This document shows, one piece after another, positions 6,986 to 16,144 of a stretch of 23,587 nt of DNA; within the stretch, counting starts at the first letter, position 1, and each line of letters opens with the position of its first letter. Origin of the DNA: Chitinophagales bacterium (GTDB taxonomy: Bacteria; Bacteroidota; Bacteroidia; Chitinophagales; UBA2359); contig JAHDDA010000001.1 in assembly GCA_020629595.1 (NCBI GenBank), positions 1-23,587 on the forward strand, given 5' to 3'. Under the pieces are notes generated by a model, which was not told where the DNA came from, made no database searches, and was given only the letters and a program-made list of their open reading frames with translations. Position numbers and translations under genes: made by a program.

Positions 6986-9900
6986 TTATCTTTTAAGTGG
7001 TAGTTTAATATAAAAAGTAGTTCCTTCTCCTAATTCAGAGGTAAGCCAAATATCACCTTCTAAATCTTCAATTATGTTTTTACAAATTGCTAATCCTAAG
7101 CCCATACCTGCAGTTTTGGTTGTAAAGTTTGGTGTAAAAACTTTACTAACCCCCTCAGGAGAAATACCAACGCCATTATCGGTAAAACTAATTTCTACTG
7201 CTTGAACCCCTTCAATTTTTACATTTACAAAAATTACTCCTTGCTCTTTATTTTTAACCGCCTGCATTGCATTTTTCAATATGTTATGAAAAACTTTAGT
7301 AAGCTGTGTTCTATCTGCATATACCCAGCAAGTTTGATCTGGAAATATTTTTACTATTTTAACAGCTCTTGTTTCTTTGTATAGAAAAATTACAGAATTA
7401 AGCATAGATAGTAAGTCTAATAACTCTTTTTTCTCGTTTTTAACTCTAGCAAAAAAAGAAAATTCAGAAGCAACCCTTTCTAAGTGATCAATTTGCTCAA
7501 TCAAAGTATTACACATTCTCTTAACGTGTGTTTTAAGCATTGGGTCATTATTTTCACTTACTCTTTGCAATTGTTGAATTGATAGTTTCATTGGAGTTAG
7601 AGGATTTCTTACTTCGTGTGAAATTTGTTTTGCCATTTGTTCATAAGCAATTTGTCTTTCCGATTCTGCCAATGATTTGGCACTAGTTTCTAATTTTTTA
7701 ACCGCTTGATTATATTTACTTACCAACTCTCCAATTTCATCGTCATCATTCCATAATAACTCATCATTTTTTTGACCTAATCTAATATTATTTATTTTTT
7801 GCCCTATTAATTGTATTGGCTTAGTTAAAGACCTAGCTAAAAGAAATGCAAGTAAGGATGAAAGTAAAAGTATAATTACATAAGCATTTAAAATTGTTGA
7901 TAAGAAGTTAGCTATATTAGATGTAACTTCCTTTGTACTTTCATAGTTTGGTATCTGCAAAAATGCAATTTCTCTATTGTATCTGTTTTGTATTATTCCA
8001 TAGGAAGCCTTGTAGTCTAAAATCCCTATTCTTTCCTTATTAATAAAAATTCTTTTCTCTAGTTTTTTAAACTTCTGAAATGCACTGGCATTCATTTGGC
8101 TACCTATATAACCATCAGCTAACAAAGATGGCTTAGAACTTACAAGCAGATTTCCATTTATATCGAAAAGGTTAATATCAACATTATGCATTTTTGTTAG
8201 TTTATCAACATAGGCTTTTAGTTCAATACTATTTCTTTTTTGAATAACATCGTTAACACTTTCATTATTTAGAACTTGTTGAATGCTAGTTGCTATTTCA
8301 GATCTTTTACTAGACAACTTAGATTCATAATTGGTATTAAAATTACTTGAAAAATATATTGAAGTTGCCAAACCAACAAGAATGAATGAAAACAGAATGA
8401 TTGCAAACAATGAAGTGCTAATCTTTTTTCTAAATGATGAGTAAAAAATGGCTCTAGCTAAGTTTTCTTTAGGTCTTAAAAAAGAAACAAATACAATTGC
8501 AAAAACTGTTGAAACAATAAATACAAAAAATAATATTGAAAAAACAGATAATATTTTTCGTATAAAATTATTGGGTTTTGAAACTACAATTATTTTTTCT
8601 GATGAAGTAGGATTATAGTAAATATGGTTATATCCGTCCTTTCCAAAATTAACAAGCGTATCATTTTTCTCTATAAAATTTTTTGTAAATATTTTTAAGG
8701 AATTAGAATATGAAAAGTTCTCACTTTGATCAATTAAAATACTATCAACATAAACAGCATATTCAAATTTACTGTAAGGCGAATCATCTTGAAATTCATC
8801 ATTTAAGCTAACCGTTGTAGCATCAGTAACTTCCTTTACAGCTTCAACTGAAAATTGAATAACAATTGTTCCTAGTTTCAAGTTAACATCATCTGAAACA
8901 TCAATAACTGAACAGTATTTCATAATACCAGAATCATCATCCAATTTGTAAAAATGATCAAAATCTGTCAATTCTGAACTTTTAAGTAACTGTATTAAAT
9001 CACTTCTGCTCTGAATAGGAGAATCAATAATTTGAGCTTTATCATTTTTATCAAAAATCTGAACAATAGGGTTGTAATCATTAATGGTTTCTGAATCAAA
9101 ATATTTATTTAAAATTAGCCTTTCCAAAGATTTATAAGATAGGAAAGGTTTACTTAAATATTCATCATAAGTTTTATCGGATCTTATTTTTAAGTTTAAA
9201 TTTCCTAATTCTTTGGGAGAAAAGCTTATATATTCATCTTGACTTAACTTTTCTATAAAATCTAACCTCTCCTGATTAACAACTTTATTCTTTATTAAAA
9301 CTATAAATAAAGTACTTAAAAAAGCTGAACATATAATTATGGAAAAAATATGCTGTAATCTCCAAAATTTAATAACTGGATATTTAAAAATAGCAGCCCC
9401 TAAACAAACTACTAAACTTACAAACAGGGCAAAATTTAACTCTATTGAAGATAAACTTGAAAGTTGTAAAAATGCAAAAGGTGACAAAGCACAAAAAACA
9501 GCAATTATCCTTTTAAGAAAATCAAATTTTGTTTCTCTTACTACTTTCAAAAATATTCTGCAAGAATAAAAGATTATTGCAATCTTAAACAACACTGCTA
9601 TAACCCCCAAATAAGCAAACGCATCAAATAAAAGTAAATTTTCAAGCATATATGCGGTATCATTACTTGCAACAATAAGACCTAATATCCTTAAAATCAG
9701 CAAATTGAAAAGTGTAAAGATAAAACAGTAAATGCCGTATAAAATAACAGAATTTGGTTCTTTGAGATTAATAAAACCATTAGTTTTAAAATGACGATAG
9801 AAGTACAGTAAAACAAGAAAAACTAAGAATAAAAATAAAATTAGTTTTCCAATACTAATTTCAATATCTGCACTCAAATGCCTGAAGAATATTGGAATTT

Positions 9901-10723
9901 TTGAAAAGTTTAACGGAAACTCAAAAGAAAAAATTAAGAAGAGGAGAAAGAAGATAAAAGAAACAAAAAGAATAAATGCTTCATTTTGTTTTCTTTCTGA
10001 TAGCGTTACACTAAATGAATATGCAGTGTAAATTAATAACAAAACTGAAACAAATTGGAAAGCAAATATTAGCCAATAACTTTTTTTAGCTGAATTCGTA
10101 GATTCGAAAACTGCATAAATAGCACCACTTTTTTTATTTTTATTTACGTTAATTCTCTCTACCTGAGATTGTGGAGTGTAATCTAAAAATTGCAAATTAT
10201 CAGGTATAGTAAAATTTTCATTATCGTAGTCAACTAAATTTTTATTATTCGAAGCATTATCGAAGCTATACCTAATTAGAAAAAGAACTACAAATTTCAG
10301 GTTATTTTTGTTTCGCAAATTGTAAGGAGTATAATCTACATAATAATAATATCCATTATTAAGCTTTTGATAGGTTTCATTTTCCCACTTATCTACTAAA
10401 TTTCTTGTTAAATTAATAGAGTTATCATTCCAAAATATTAAATTTTCATCATCAAAAATATAAAGTATAAATTCTTGATTGTTTAAAACTTCAAAATCAT
10501 CATACTCATAGTTTTCATCTAGAATATTATTTATAATAGATTTATTCTTCTCCAAAGTGGCATCCATCTCAAGCTTTGCCTCATTTAACTCAGCACCTAA
10601 ACGTTCTACTGTTTTTTCTAATACTCCCGTATTATTTGACAGTAGTAATAACAATACTGAGCAAATCCATAGAACTCCCGAAACAGAAAGTAATCGAAGA
10701 TATATGTTATTTAAAAATTGCAT
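6986..10723 (-). CDS. Large polytopic NtrY-like sensor histidine kinase
   Basis: This is a 1245-residue membrane kinase starting at the ATG at 10723; an in-frame TTG at 10756 would add 11 residues and is less likely. After a first helix (9-28) and an outside loop of about 185 residues comes a block of about eight helices (216-477), an extracytoplasmic region (about 480-735), more helices, a second extracytoplasmic region and a last helix. A HAMP-like linker follows (SLTKPIQLIGQKI and a DDEIGELV stretch). The HisKA box is QISHEVRNPLTPMKL with His1036, the NtrY-type form. The ATP-binding domain has FHNILKNAMQAV, DNGVGIS and GMGLGLAI, all apparently intact. Proteins of this build are known in Bacteroidota. 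No NtrX-like regulator is adjacent. Signal and target are unknown, and nitrogen control should not be assumed. hemL follows 66 bp downstream. Confidence 0.9.
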   Translation of the reverse strand: MQFLNNIYLRLLSVSGVLWICSVLLLLLSNNTGVLEKTVERLGAELNEAKLEMDATLEKNKSIINNILDENYEYDDFEVLNNQEFILYIFDDENLIFWNDNSINLTRNLVDKWENETYQKLNNGYYYYVDYTPYNLRNKNNLKFVVLFLIRYSFDNASNNKNLVDYDNENFTIPDNLQFLDYTPQSQVERINVNKNKKSGAIYAVFESTNSAKKSYWLIFAFQFVSVLLLIYTAYSFSVTLSERKQNEAFILFVSFIFFLLFLIFSFEFPLNFSKIPIFFRHLSADIEISIGKLILFLFLVFLVLLYFYRHFKTNGFINLKEPNSVILYGIYCFIFTLFNLLILRILGLIVASNDTAYMLENLLLFDAFAYLGVIAVLFKIAIIFYSCRIFLKVVRETKFDFLKRIIAVFCALSPFAFLQLSSLSSIELNFALFVSLVVCLGAAIFKYPVIKFWRLQHIFSIIICSAFLSTLFIVLIKNKVVNQERLDFIEKLSQDEYISFSPKELGNLNLKIRSDKTYDEYLSKPFLSYKSLERLILNKYFDSETINDYNPIVQIFDKNDKAQIIDSPIQSRSDLIQLLKSSELTDFDHFYKLDDDSGIMKYCSVIDVSDDVNLKLGTIVIQFSVEAVKEVTDATTVSLNDEFQDDSPYSKFEYAVYVDSILIDQSENFSYSNSLKIFTKNFIEKNDTLVNFGKDGYNHIYYNPTSSEKIIVVSKPNNFIRKILSVFSILFFVFIVSTVFAIVFVSFLRPKENLARAIFYSSFRKKISTSLFAIILFSFILVGLATSIYFSSNFNTNYESKLSSKRSEIATSIQQVLNNESVNDVIQKRNSIELKAYVDKLTKMHNVDINLFDINGNLLVSSKPSLLADGYIGSQMNASAFQKFKKLEKRIFINKERIGILDYKASYGIIQNRYNREIAFLQIPNYESTKEVTSNIANFLSTILNAYVIILLLSSLLAFLLARSLTKPIQLIGQKINNIRLGQKNDELLWNDDDEIGELVSKYNQAVKKLETSAKSLAESERQIAYEQMAKQISHEVRNPLTPMKLSIQQLQRVSENNDPMLKTHVKRMCNTLIEQIDHLERVASEFSFFARVKNEKKELLDLLSMLNSVIFLYKETRAVKIVKIFPDQTCWVYADRTQLTKVFHNILKNAMQAVKNKEQGVIFVNVKIEGVQAVEISFTDNGVGISPEGVSKVFTPNFTTKTAGMGLGLAICKNIIEDLEGDIWLTSELGEGTTFYIKLPLKR

Positions 10724-10898
10724 ATAAAATTTGTAAGTATCAATAAATACAAACAAACAAATAATTATTACTTTTTTAATGATTAAATTACCTTAAAATT
10801 CAACAAACCTAAAATCATACCAATAAAATTTAGAAAGTGTGATTTATAGATATTTATTTTATAATGCGACAACTTAGTTAAATTTTCATTGAAAGATA

Positions 10899-10917
10899 AA
10901 CTGAAAAAATGTCAGTT
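10899..10917. promoter_or_regulatory. Dyad upstream of lon, possible operator
   Basis: AACTGA (10899-10904) and TCAGTT (10912-10917) form a perfect 6-bp inverted repeat with a 7-bp spacer. It lies about 49 bp upstream of the candidate -7 element of lon. Lon is commonly a stress-induced gene, so a regulator site is plausible, but no known operator is recognised. Confidence 0.3.
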
Positions 10918-10965
10918 AAATATTGAAAAACAAGACAATAAATCTTATTCTCTGTTATTTAACAT

Positions 10966-10973
10966 TAGTTTTG
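10966..10973 (+). promoter_or_regulatory. Candidate Bacteroidota -7 element for lon (TAGTTTTG)
   Basis: TAGTTTTG fits the TAnnTTTG -7 consensus used by the main sigma factor of Bacteroidota. It lies 49 bp before the lon ATG. No clear TTG-type -33 element is found 19-21 bp upstream, so the call is tentative. Confidence 0.4.
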
Positions 10974-11022
10974 TCCGTTGGCATAAGAATTGGCAATTTA
11001 TCATTCCTAAATAAAGAAAAGA

Positions 11023-13431
11023 ATGTTCAACGAATTTGATAAAGATTTTGAAGAAACTAATGAAAACGAAGATAATGACTTTTTCCCTTTAGTTTCTATT
11101 GAAGAAAAGTTTGAAGATATTAGCGATGAAGAACCACAGAAACTTCCAGTAATTCCTCTTAGAAAAAATGTTTTTTACCCATCAATAGTTATTCCTATTT
11201 CTGTGGCAAGAAAAGGAACTATTGAAGCAATAAAAAAAGCGGAGAAATCAAATAAAGCAGTTTTATTGATAAGTCAAAAAAAACCTGAAATTGATAATCC
11301 AAAACAAAACGATTTATTTGAAATAGGTGTTGTTGGTAGAGTTTTAAAGCTAATACAACTTGGCGACAAACAATATACAGCCATTATACAAGGTAGAAAG
11401 AGGGCAAAGGCAACAAGTTTTGTAAAAAAAGGCAAAAAACTTATTGCAAACGTTGAATATTTAGAAAAAGACGAAGTAGGTAAAGGAATTGAATTTGATG
11501 TTTATTTGAATAAAATAAGAGAAACCGCCACTATTATTATTGAAAACTCTAATCAAATTCCACCAGAAGCAGCATTAATGCTAAAAAATATGGATAATCC
11601 ACTTCAGCTAATGCACTTTATTGCTTCAAATTTGAATTGTGAAATAAAACTAAAGCAACAAATTTTAGAGGAACACAGAGCTATTCCGAAAGCAGAACTA
11701 ATTCTAAAACAATTAAATAAAGAACTTCAAGTTCAAAAAATCAACAATGAAATTCAAGACAGAGTTAAAGTTGATTTAGATAAACAACAAAGAGATTATT
11801 TCTTAAACCAACAAATTAAAACAATTCAAGATGAGTTAGGTGATAGAAATAACTTTGGAGATTTAGAAGCATTAAAGCAAAGAGCAAAACAAAAAGACTG
11901 GTCAGAAAAAGCCAAAGAAATTTTTGAACAAGAAATTTCAAAATTAAGCCGAATGAATCCTGCATTTGCTGATTATTCTATTGGTCTAAATTATCTAGAA
12001 CTTTTATTAGACTTACCTTGGAACAAAACCTCAGAAGACAATTTTGATTTAAAAAAATCTGAAGACATTCTTAATTCAGACCACTTTGGTTTAGAAAAAA
12101 TTAAAAATAGAATTTTAGAATACCTTGCTGTTCTAAAATTAAAAGGTGATTTAAAATCGCCTATTTTATGTTTTGTAGGACCTCCTGGAGTGGGTAAAAC
12201 TTCTTTAGGCAAATCAATTGCAAATGCACTCAATCGTGAATATGCAAGAATTTCTTTGGGTGGCTTACACGATGAATCTGAAATACGAGGGCATAGGAAA
12301 ACCTATATTGGTGCAATGCCTGGCAGAATTTTACAAACAATAAAAAAAGTGGGTACGGCAAATCCTGTTTTTATTTTAGATGAAATTGATAAAGTTGGCA
12401 ATAGCCATAGAGGCGATCCATCTTCGGCTTTACTCGAAGTTTTAGACCCAGAACAAAACGATACGTTTTATGATAATTACTTAGAAATGGATTACGATCT
12501 TTCTAAAGTAATGTTCGTAGCAACAGCTAATTCAATGTCTAGTATTCAACCAGCATTACTAGATAGAATGGAAATTATTCAATTGAGTGGTTATGCCATT
12601 GAAGAAAAAGTAGAAATAGCTAAACGCCATTTAATTCCTCGTTTACGCAACGAACACGGTTTGAAAGCAGCACAAATAAAGTTTCCTGAAAAAACAATTG
12701 TTACCATAATTGATGAATACACTAGAGAAGCTGGTGTAAGAGAATTAGGTAGAAAAATTGCGAGTATTATGCGTGCAATTGCCAAAAAAGTTGCCTTAGA
12801 AGAAAAATATTCCCCAAGTATTTCATCAACCAAAGTTCGTGAAATTTTAGGTTTGAAAAAATACGATAGAGAAATTTACAAAAAACAACACCCAGCAGGT
12901 GTGGCAGTTGGCTTGGCTTGGACTTCGGTTGGAGGCGAAATTTTATTTATTGAAACCAGCCTAAGCAAAGGAAAAGGAAACTTAACCTTAACAGGAAACT
13001 TAGGTGATGTAATGAAAGAATCTGCATCAACAGCACTTAGTTTAATAAAGTCAAAAGCCGAAATATTAGGCATTGATGAAGAAGTATTTGAAAAAACAAA
13101 TATTCATATTCATGTTCCTGAAGGAGCTATTCCTAAAGATGGTCCTTCGGCAGGAATAACAATGCTTACTGCTTTGGTTTCTGCATTTACCCAAAAAACA
13201 GTAAAATCACATCTAGCAATGACTGGTGAAATTACCTTACGTGGAACAGTTTTACCAGTTGGAGGCATTAAAGAAAAAATACTAGCAGCAAAGCGTTCTG
13301 GCATTAAAGAAATTGTACTTTGTAGTATTAATAAAAAAGATGTGGTTGAAATAAATGAATCATATTTAGAAGGTTTAACCTTTCACTACGTTGAAACATT
13401 TGATGATGTAGTAAAGATGGCATTTGAGTAA
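11023..13431 (+). CDS. lon: ATP-dependent protease Lon (LonA type)
   Basis: An 802-residue cytoplasmic AAA+ protease that degrades misfolded and selected regulatory proteins as a hexamer. After an acidic N-terminal extension of about 35 residues comes the substrate-binding LON domain (from LPVIPLRKNVFYP), then a long coiled-coil helical region. The AAA+ module has Walker A GPPGVGKT (386-393), Walker B VFILDE (449-454) and the LonA-typical REYARISLGGLHDESEIRGH segment after Walker A. The C-terminal serine protease domain has Ser709 in DGPSAGITM and the partner Lys750 in VGGIKEKIL, the Lon Ser-Lys dyad. The length matches bacterial LonA, and all catalytic residues are present. The ATG at 11023 follows an A-rich AAAGAAAAGA stretch. 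It is the first gene rightward from a divergent promoter region, and the TonB-C gene starts 21 bp after its stop. Confidence 0.98.
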   Translation: MFNEFDKDFEETNENEDNDFFPLVSIEEKFEDISDEEPQKLPVIPLRKNVFYPSIVIPISVARKGTIEAIKKAEKSNKAVLLISQKKPEIDNPKQNDLFEIGVVGRVLKLIQLGDKQYTAIIQGRKRAKATSFVKKGKKLIANVEYLEKDEVGKGIEFDVYLNKIRETATIIIENSNQIPPEAALMLKNMDNPLQLMHFIASNLNCEIKLKQQILEEHRAIPKAELILKQLNKELQVQKINNEIQDRVKVDLDKQQRDYFLNQQIKTIQDELGDRNNFGDLEALKQRAKQKDWSEKAKEIFEQEISKLSRMNPAFADYSIGLNYLELLLDLPWNKTSEDNFDLKKSEDILNSDHFGLEKIKNRILEYLAVLKLKGDLKSPILCFVGPPGVGKTSLGKSIANALNREYARISLGGLHDESEIRGHRKTYIGAMPGRILQTIKKVGTANPVFILDEIDKVGNSHRGDPSSALLEVLDPEQNDTFYDNYLEMDYDLSKVMFVATANSMSSIQPALLDRMEIIQLSGYAIEEKVEIAKRHLIPRLRNEHGLKAAQIKFPEKTIVTIIDEYTREAGVRELGRKIASIMRAIAKKVALEEKYSPSISSTKVREILGLKKYDREIYKKQHPAGVAVGLAWTSVGGEILFIETSLSKGKGNLTLTGNLGDVMKESASTALSLIKSKAEILGIDEEVFEKTNIHIHVPEGAIPKDGPSAGITMLTALVSAFTQKTVKSHLAMTGEITLRGTVLPVGGIKEKILAAKRSGIKEIVLCSINKKDVVEINESYLEGLTFHYVETFDDVVKMAFE

Positions 13432-13452
13432 TTATATACAAGATTTAACCTT

Positions 13453-14253
13453 ATGAAATATATCCTATTTTTTACAGTATTTATTTTTACTTATTTAAAT
13501 ACAAACGCACAAACAGATACGCTTTTTACTTTTTATAATGATAAATGGGAAGAAATAGAAGAAGCAGAAAAAGCTACTTATTTTGGTAAAATGTATAAAG
13601 AAAATAACCTTTATACAGCCAATGACTATTACATAAATGGTCAATTGCAAATGAGAGGAAGCTATGTAACTAAAACAAGAAAAACAAAAGAAGGAATATT
13701 TGAGTATTTTTATAAAGATGGACAAATTAGACAAAAATCTACTTACAAGACAGGGAAATTAAATGGAGAAAGTTTAAGTTGGTATAAAGATGGGGTTTTG
13801 AAGAGAATAATAAATTATAAGGAAAACCAGTTTCATGGCGAACTTAAAACCTATTGGAGTAACGGTCAATTAAAAAGAGAAGATTTTTACAAGAAAGGTA
13901 AATTAAAAAAGGGTAAAGTTTGGGATTCTCTTGGTGTAGTTCAAGAATATTATCCCTTTGAAGAGATGCCAGAGTTCAATGGTGGACAAGTAGAATTATT
14001 AAACTACCTTACACAAAATATAAAATACCCAATTGAAGCAAAAAAAGCAGGAATTTCAGGACGTGTAATTATTCAATTTTTAGTAAATGAAGATGGATCA
14101 ATATCTCACACTAAAGTTGTTAAAGGTGTTGATCCTTTACTTGATAAAGAAGCACTTAGAGTAGTTAAAAATATGCCAAATTGGATTCCAGGTCACCAAG
14201 ATGGCATACCAGTAAAAGTAACCTATAATGTACCAGTAAGGTTTAGCTTATAA
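13453..14253 (+). CDS. Periplasmic MORN-repeat protein with TonB C-terminal domain
   Basis: This 266-residue protein begins with a signal-peptide-like segment (1-20) ending in TNAQ, a usual Bacteroidota cleavage context. Residues about 80-155 hold three or four YwqK/MORN-like repeats of the form Y-x-D-G-x-I/L-x-x-x-x-x-Y-x-x-G-x-x-x-G (for example at 87-104, 110-128 and 133-151). Residues about 170-266 are a TonB-C domain: EMPEFNGG, then a helix, YPxEAxxxGISGRVIIQFLV, and a closing VPVRFSL strand. TonB-C domains normally bind outer-membrane transporters, but this protein has no clear non-cleaved inner-membrane anchor and no Pro-rich linker. It may therefore be a periplasmic scaffold rather than an energy transducer. 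It starts 21 bp after lon and may share its transcript. The specific role is unknown. Confidence 0.82.
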   Translation: MKYILFFTVFIFTYLNTNAQTDTLFTFYNDKWEEIEEAEKATYFGKMYKENNLYTANDYYINGQLQMRGSYVTKTRKTKEGIFEYFYKDGQIRQKSTYKTGKLNGESLSWYKDGVLKRIINYKENQFHGELKTYWSNGQLKREDFYKKGKLKKGKVWDSLGVVQEYYPFEEMPEFNGGQVELLNYLTQNIKYPIEAKKAGISGRVIIQFLVNEDGSISHTKVVKGVDPLLDKEALRVVKNMPNWIPGHQDGIPVKVTYNVPVRFSL

Positions 14254-14293
14254 AAAGAAATAATAATGAGTATTAGGGAAAAGTGAAATTAAA

Positions 14294-14324
14294 AATTTTT
14301 CTATTCCATTTTAATAGAAAAATT
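14294..14324. terminator. AT-rich hairpin between convergent genes, possible bidirectional terminator
   Basis: AATTTTTCTATT (14294-14305) and AATAGAAAAATT (14313-14324) are perfect 12-bp complements with a 7-base loop. The right arm overlaps the last codons and stop of the barrel gene on the minus strand. It lies about 40 bp after the TonB-C stop. The stem has only one G-C pair per arm, so it is weak. On the minus strand the stem runs into TTTAATTT, which favours a role there. Confidence 0.38.
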
Positions 14325-16119
14325 CCTTCCTCCCAATATTCCACCTTGTATTTAAACCTATAAAAAGGTTAGATTCTGAATTATCTAAAATGTTTTGTGT
14401 TCTATAATTAAGCGTAAAATCGAAATACAAATTTGGTCTAAAAAGCCAAGTTAATAAAAACTCATTATGCAAAACTTTTTGCTCTATGCCCTGCCCTATT
14501 TCATTACCAGTTAATTGAACATAATCCACATAATTTCTAAAAATATCGCCACCATAATTAATAACCATTCCATCATCGGCAATTTCATTATGCCCTTTTA
14601 TAAAATACTGTAATTTATTTTGTAGAATTATTTGTGCGTGTGGCTGAAAACGGATTGAAGTCATTATTTCGTGAAAATTTGCCCCTAGTGGATGTGCCAA
14701 TGCTTGATTATAATGCACAAAAGCAGCCGTTGGTGAATTGGGTGCGTTTATATTCCCGTCTGAATTATGGCTATACATAAACGGACGTACCATATTGTAT
14801 TCTATTTGAAAATCTAAAGTAGAAATGTTGGCAATATCATAATATTTTGCTCCCAATTGAAAGGCAAATTTATTTCGCCAATCTCCATTCATTTCTTGAA
14901 TACCTGCAAAATGCCACTCATCTAAAACAAATTGCGAATAAAGCGAAAAATGCTTGGCAAAATTCCATTTAGCTTCTATACCAACCATCACATTATCGGG
15001 GCTTCCCAAATCACGTTCTATGGCTCGGTAAAAAATAAATGGATTTATATAATTCAAATCAAAACCATTATCTCTACCAAAAATTACGGTTTCAAACAAA
15101 CTAAAGTTTAAATTTTCTCTAATATTAAAACTAAAATGGTGAAGTGCTAAATATTTCGGTTCTCTATAAGCATCTGCATTAATTTCAAACTGATTTACCA
15201 ACTGTTTAAACAAGTGTGTGTATTGAATTTTCCAAACTTTGGCTTGTGTGCGTAAATACAAAGCATTAGCTGAGTTATTTGATAAAATTAAAGAACGATA
15301 ACCGTTACCAATAAAATGTTTTCCGTGCCCAAATTGAACTTGTACTTGCTTGATAATAGGAAAACTTACATAGCCTTCGCTAGTAAAATAATCAACACCA
15401 GTTTGCTTAAAAGCTCTGTAATAACCAACGTGTGGAACAGCTGGCAAATTTGTTTGGGCAATTTGCTCATTTAAGGCAATTCCCCTAATTTGATTGCTCA
15501 AAAAACTAGGGTAACGTTCCTGATTTTCAGAAACTAAAGCATAAAAGCCTATTTTATCGGCAATTGCTCCACGTAATTCTATACCACGAGTGTTTACAAA
15601 TAAATTTTCGGTATTATTGGTTTCGTTTAAATAAGAAAAATAGATTACTGGGTTTACCTTAAACCATAAATCATTGGTTTTCAACGTATAAAAATCAGCA
15701 GGATATTTATATAACTTTTTAAATATTGGCTTTTTTGATTTGGCACTCTCACTCTCCTTAAAAACTTCTTGATTTAGTTTATATAATAATTCAATATTTT
15801 TCTGCTTAAAGCCTGTTTGTTTTCTATCATTATATAATGTAGCCTTCACAATTTTATTAATGGCTTCATCTCTAAAATATGGTTTAAAACTTGAATGTAT
15901 GGGCTGGAAATTACGTATCTTTTCAGTATAAAGAGTACCATCAGCTAACAAACTTGACTCATATTCTCTTATTTGTTCATACAGAACTTCAAACCTATCT
16001 AATAAATGGTATTGTTCGTTTTGTAAAGGAATATTGGTGCTTTGAGCATTTAGATTGCCTGCTATTAAAACACTAATTATTATATTAACAAAAACCTTAC
16101 TGTAAAATATAATCTTCAT
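14311..16119 (-). CDS. Outer-membrane beta-barrel protein, Wzi/RemB-like
   Basis: A 602-residue exported protein with a signal peptide (1-25, cut after LNA before Gln). After an N-terminal helical part (about 30-145), the rest is alternating short strands rich in Tyr, Phe and Asn: GFYALVSENQERYP, VQVQFGHGKHFIGNGYRSL (strand, turn and strand around residues 255-280), INPFIFYRAIERDLGSPDN, then many amphipathic strands to a C-terminal aromatic end (FFY). The GHGKxFIGNGYRSL and NPFIFYRAIE patterns recall Bacteroidota Wzi-family barrels and the F. johnsoniae motility protein RemB; this is from memory and not verified. A role in surface polysaccharide or motility-related outer-membrane function is an inference. 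It follows the symporter gene by 25 bp and is probably in its operon. Confidence 0.68.
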   Translation of the reverse strand: MKIIFYSKVFVNIIISVLIAGNLNAQSTNIPLQNEQYHLLDRFEVLYEQIREYESSLLADGTLYTEKIRNFQPIHSSFKPYFRDEAINKIVKATLYNDRKQTGFKQKNIELLYKLNQEVFKESESAKSKKPIFKKLYKYPADFYTLKTNDLWFKVNPVIYFSYLNETNNTENLFVNTRGIELRGAIADKIGFYALVSENQERYPSFLSNQIRGIALNEQIAQTNLPAVPHVGYYRAFKQTGVDYFTSEGYVSFPIIKQVQVQFGHGKHFIGNGYRSLILSNNSANALYLRTQAKVWKIQYTHLFKQLVNQFEINADAYREPKYLALHHFSFNIRENLNFSLFETVIFGRDNGFDLNYINPFIFYRAIERDLGSPDNVMVGIEAKWNFAKHFSLYSQFVLDEWHFAGIQEMNGDWRNKFAFQLGAKYYDIANISTLDFQIEYNMVRPFMYSHNSDGNINAPNSPTAAFVHYNQALAHPLGANFHEIMTSIRFQPHAQIILQNKLQYFIKGHNEIADDGMVINYGGDIFRNYVDYVQLTGNEIGQGIEQKVLHNEFLLTWLFRPNLYFDFTLNYRTQNILDNSESNLFIGLNTRWNIGRKEFFY

Positions 16120-16144
16120 ACTTTGATTAAAATTAAAAAGGAAA

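Larger units (their letters stand above)
10724..11022. other. 299-bp divergent control region between the NtrY-like kinase and lon
   Basis: This AT-rich gap separates two divergently read genes and should hold both promoters. No open frame of note or RNA gene is visible. It contains a TAnnTTTG match on each strand and a dyad upstream of lon; the lon-side elements are listed separately. On the minus strand the match is TAGGTTTG (plus-strand CAAACCTA, 10804-10811), about 81 bp before the kinase ATG, without a properly spaced -33 element. Confidence 0.6.

Noticed and set aside
6986..10723. Calling this gene ntrY with a nitrogen role
   Set aside because: Only the kinase core resembles NtrY, no NtrX-type regulator is nearby, and the sensory part is different.
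10724..10756. Upstream TTG start for the NtrY-like kinase
   Set aside because: The ATG at 10723 gives a normal short polar start before the first helix; the TTG adds 11 residues without support.
11991..13304. Minus-strand open frames of 64-80 codons within lon
   Set aside because: Antisense shadows of the AAA+ and protease domains, with no supporting start context.
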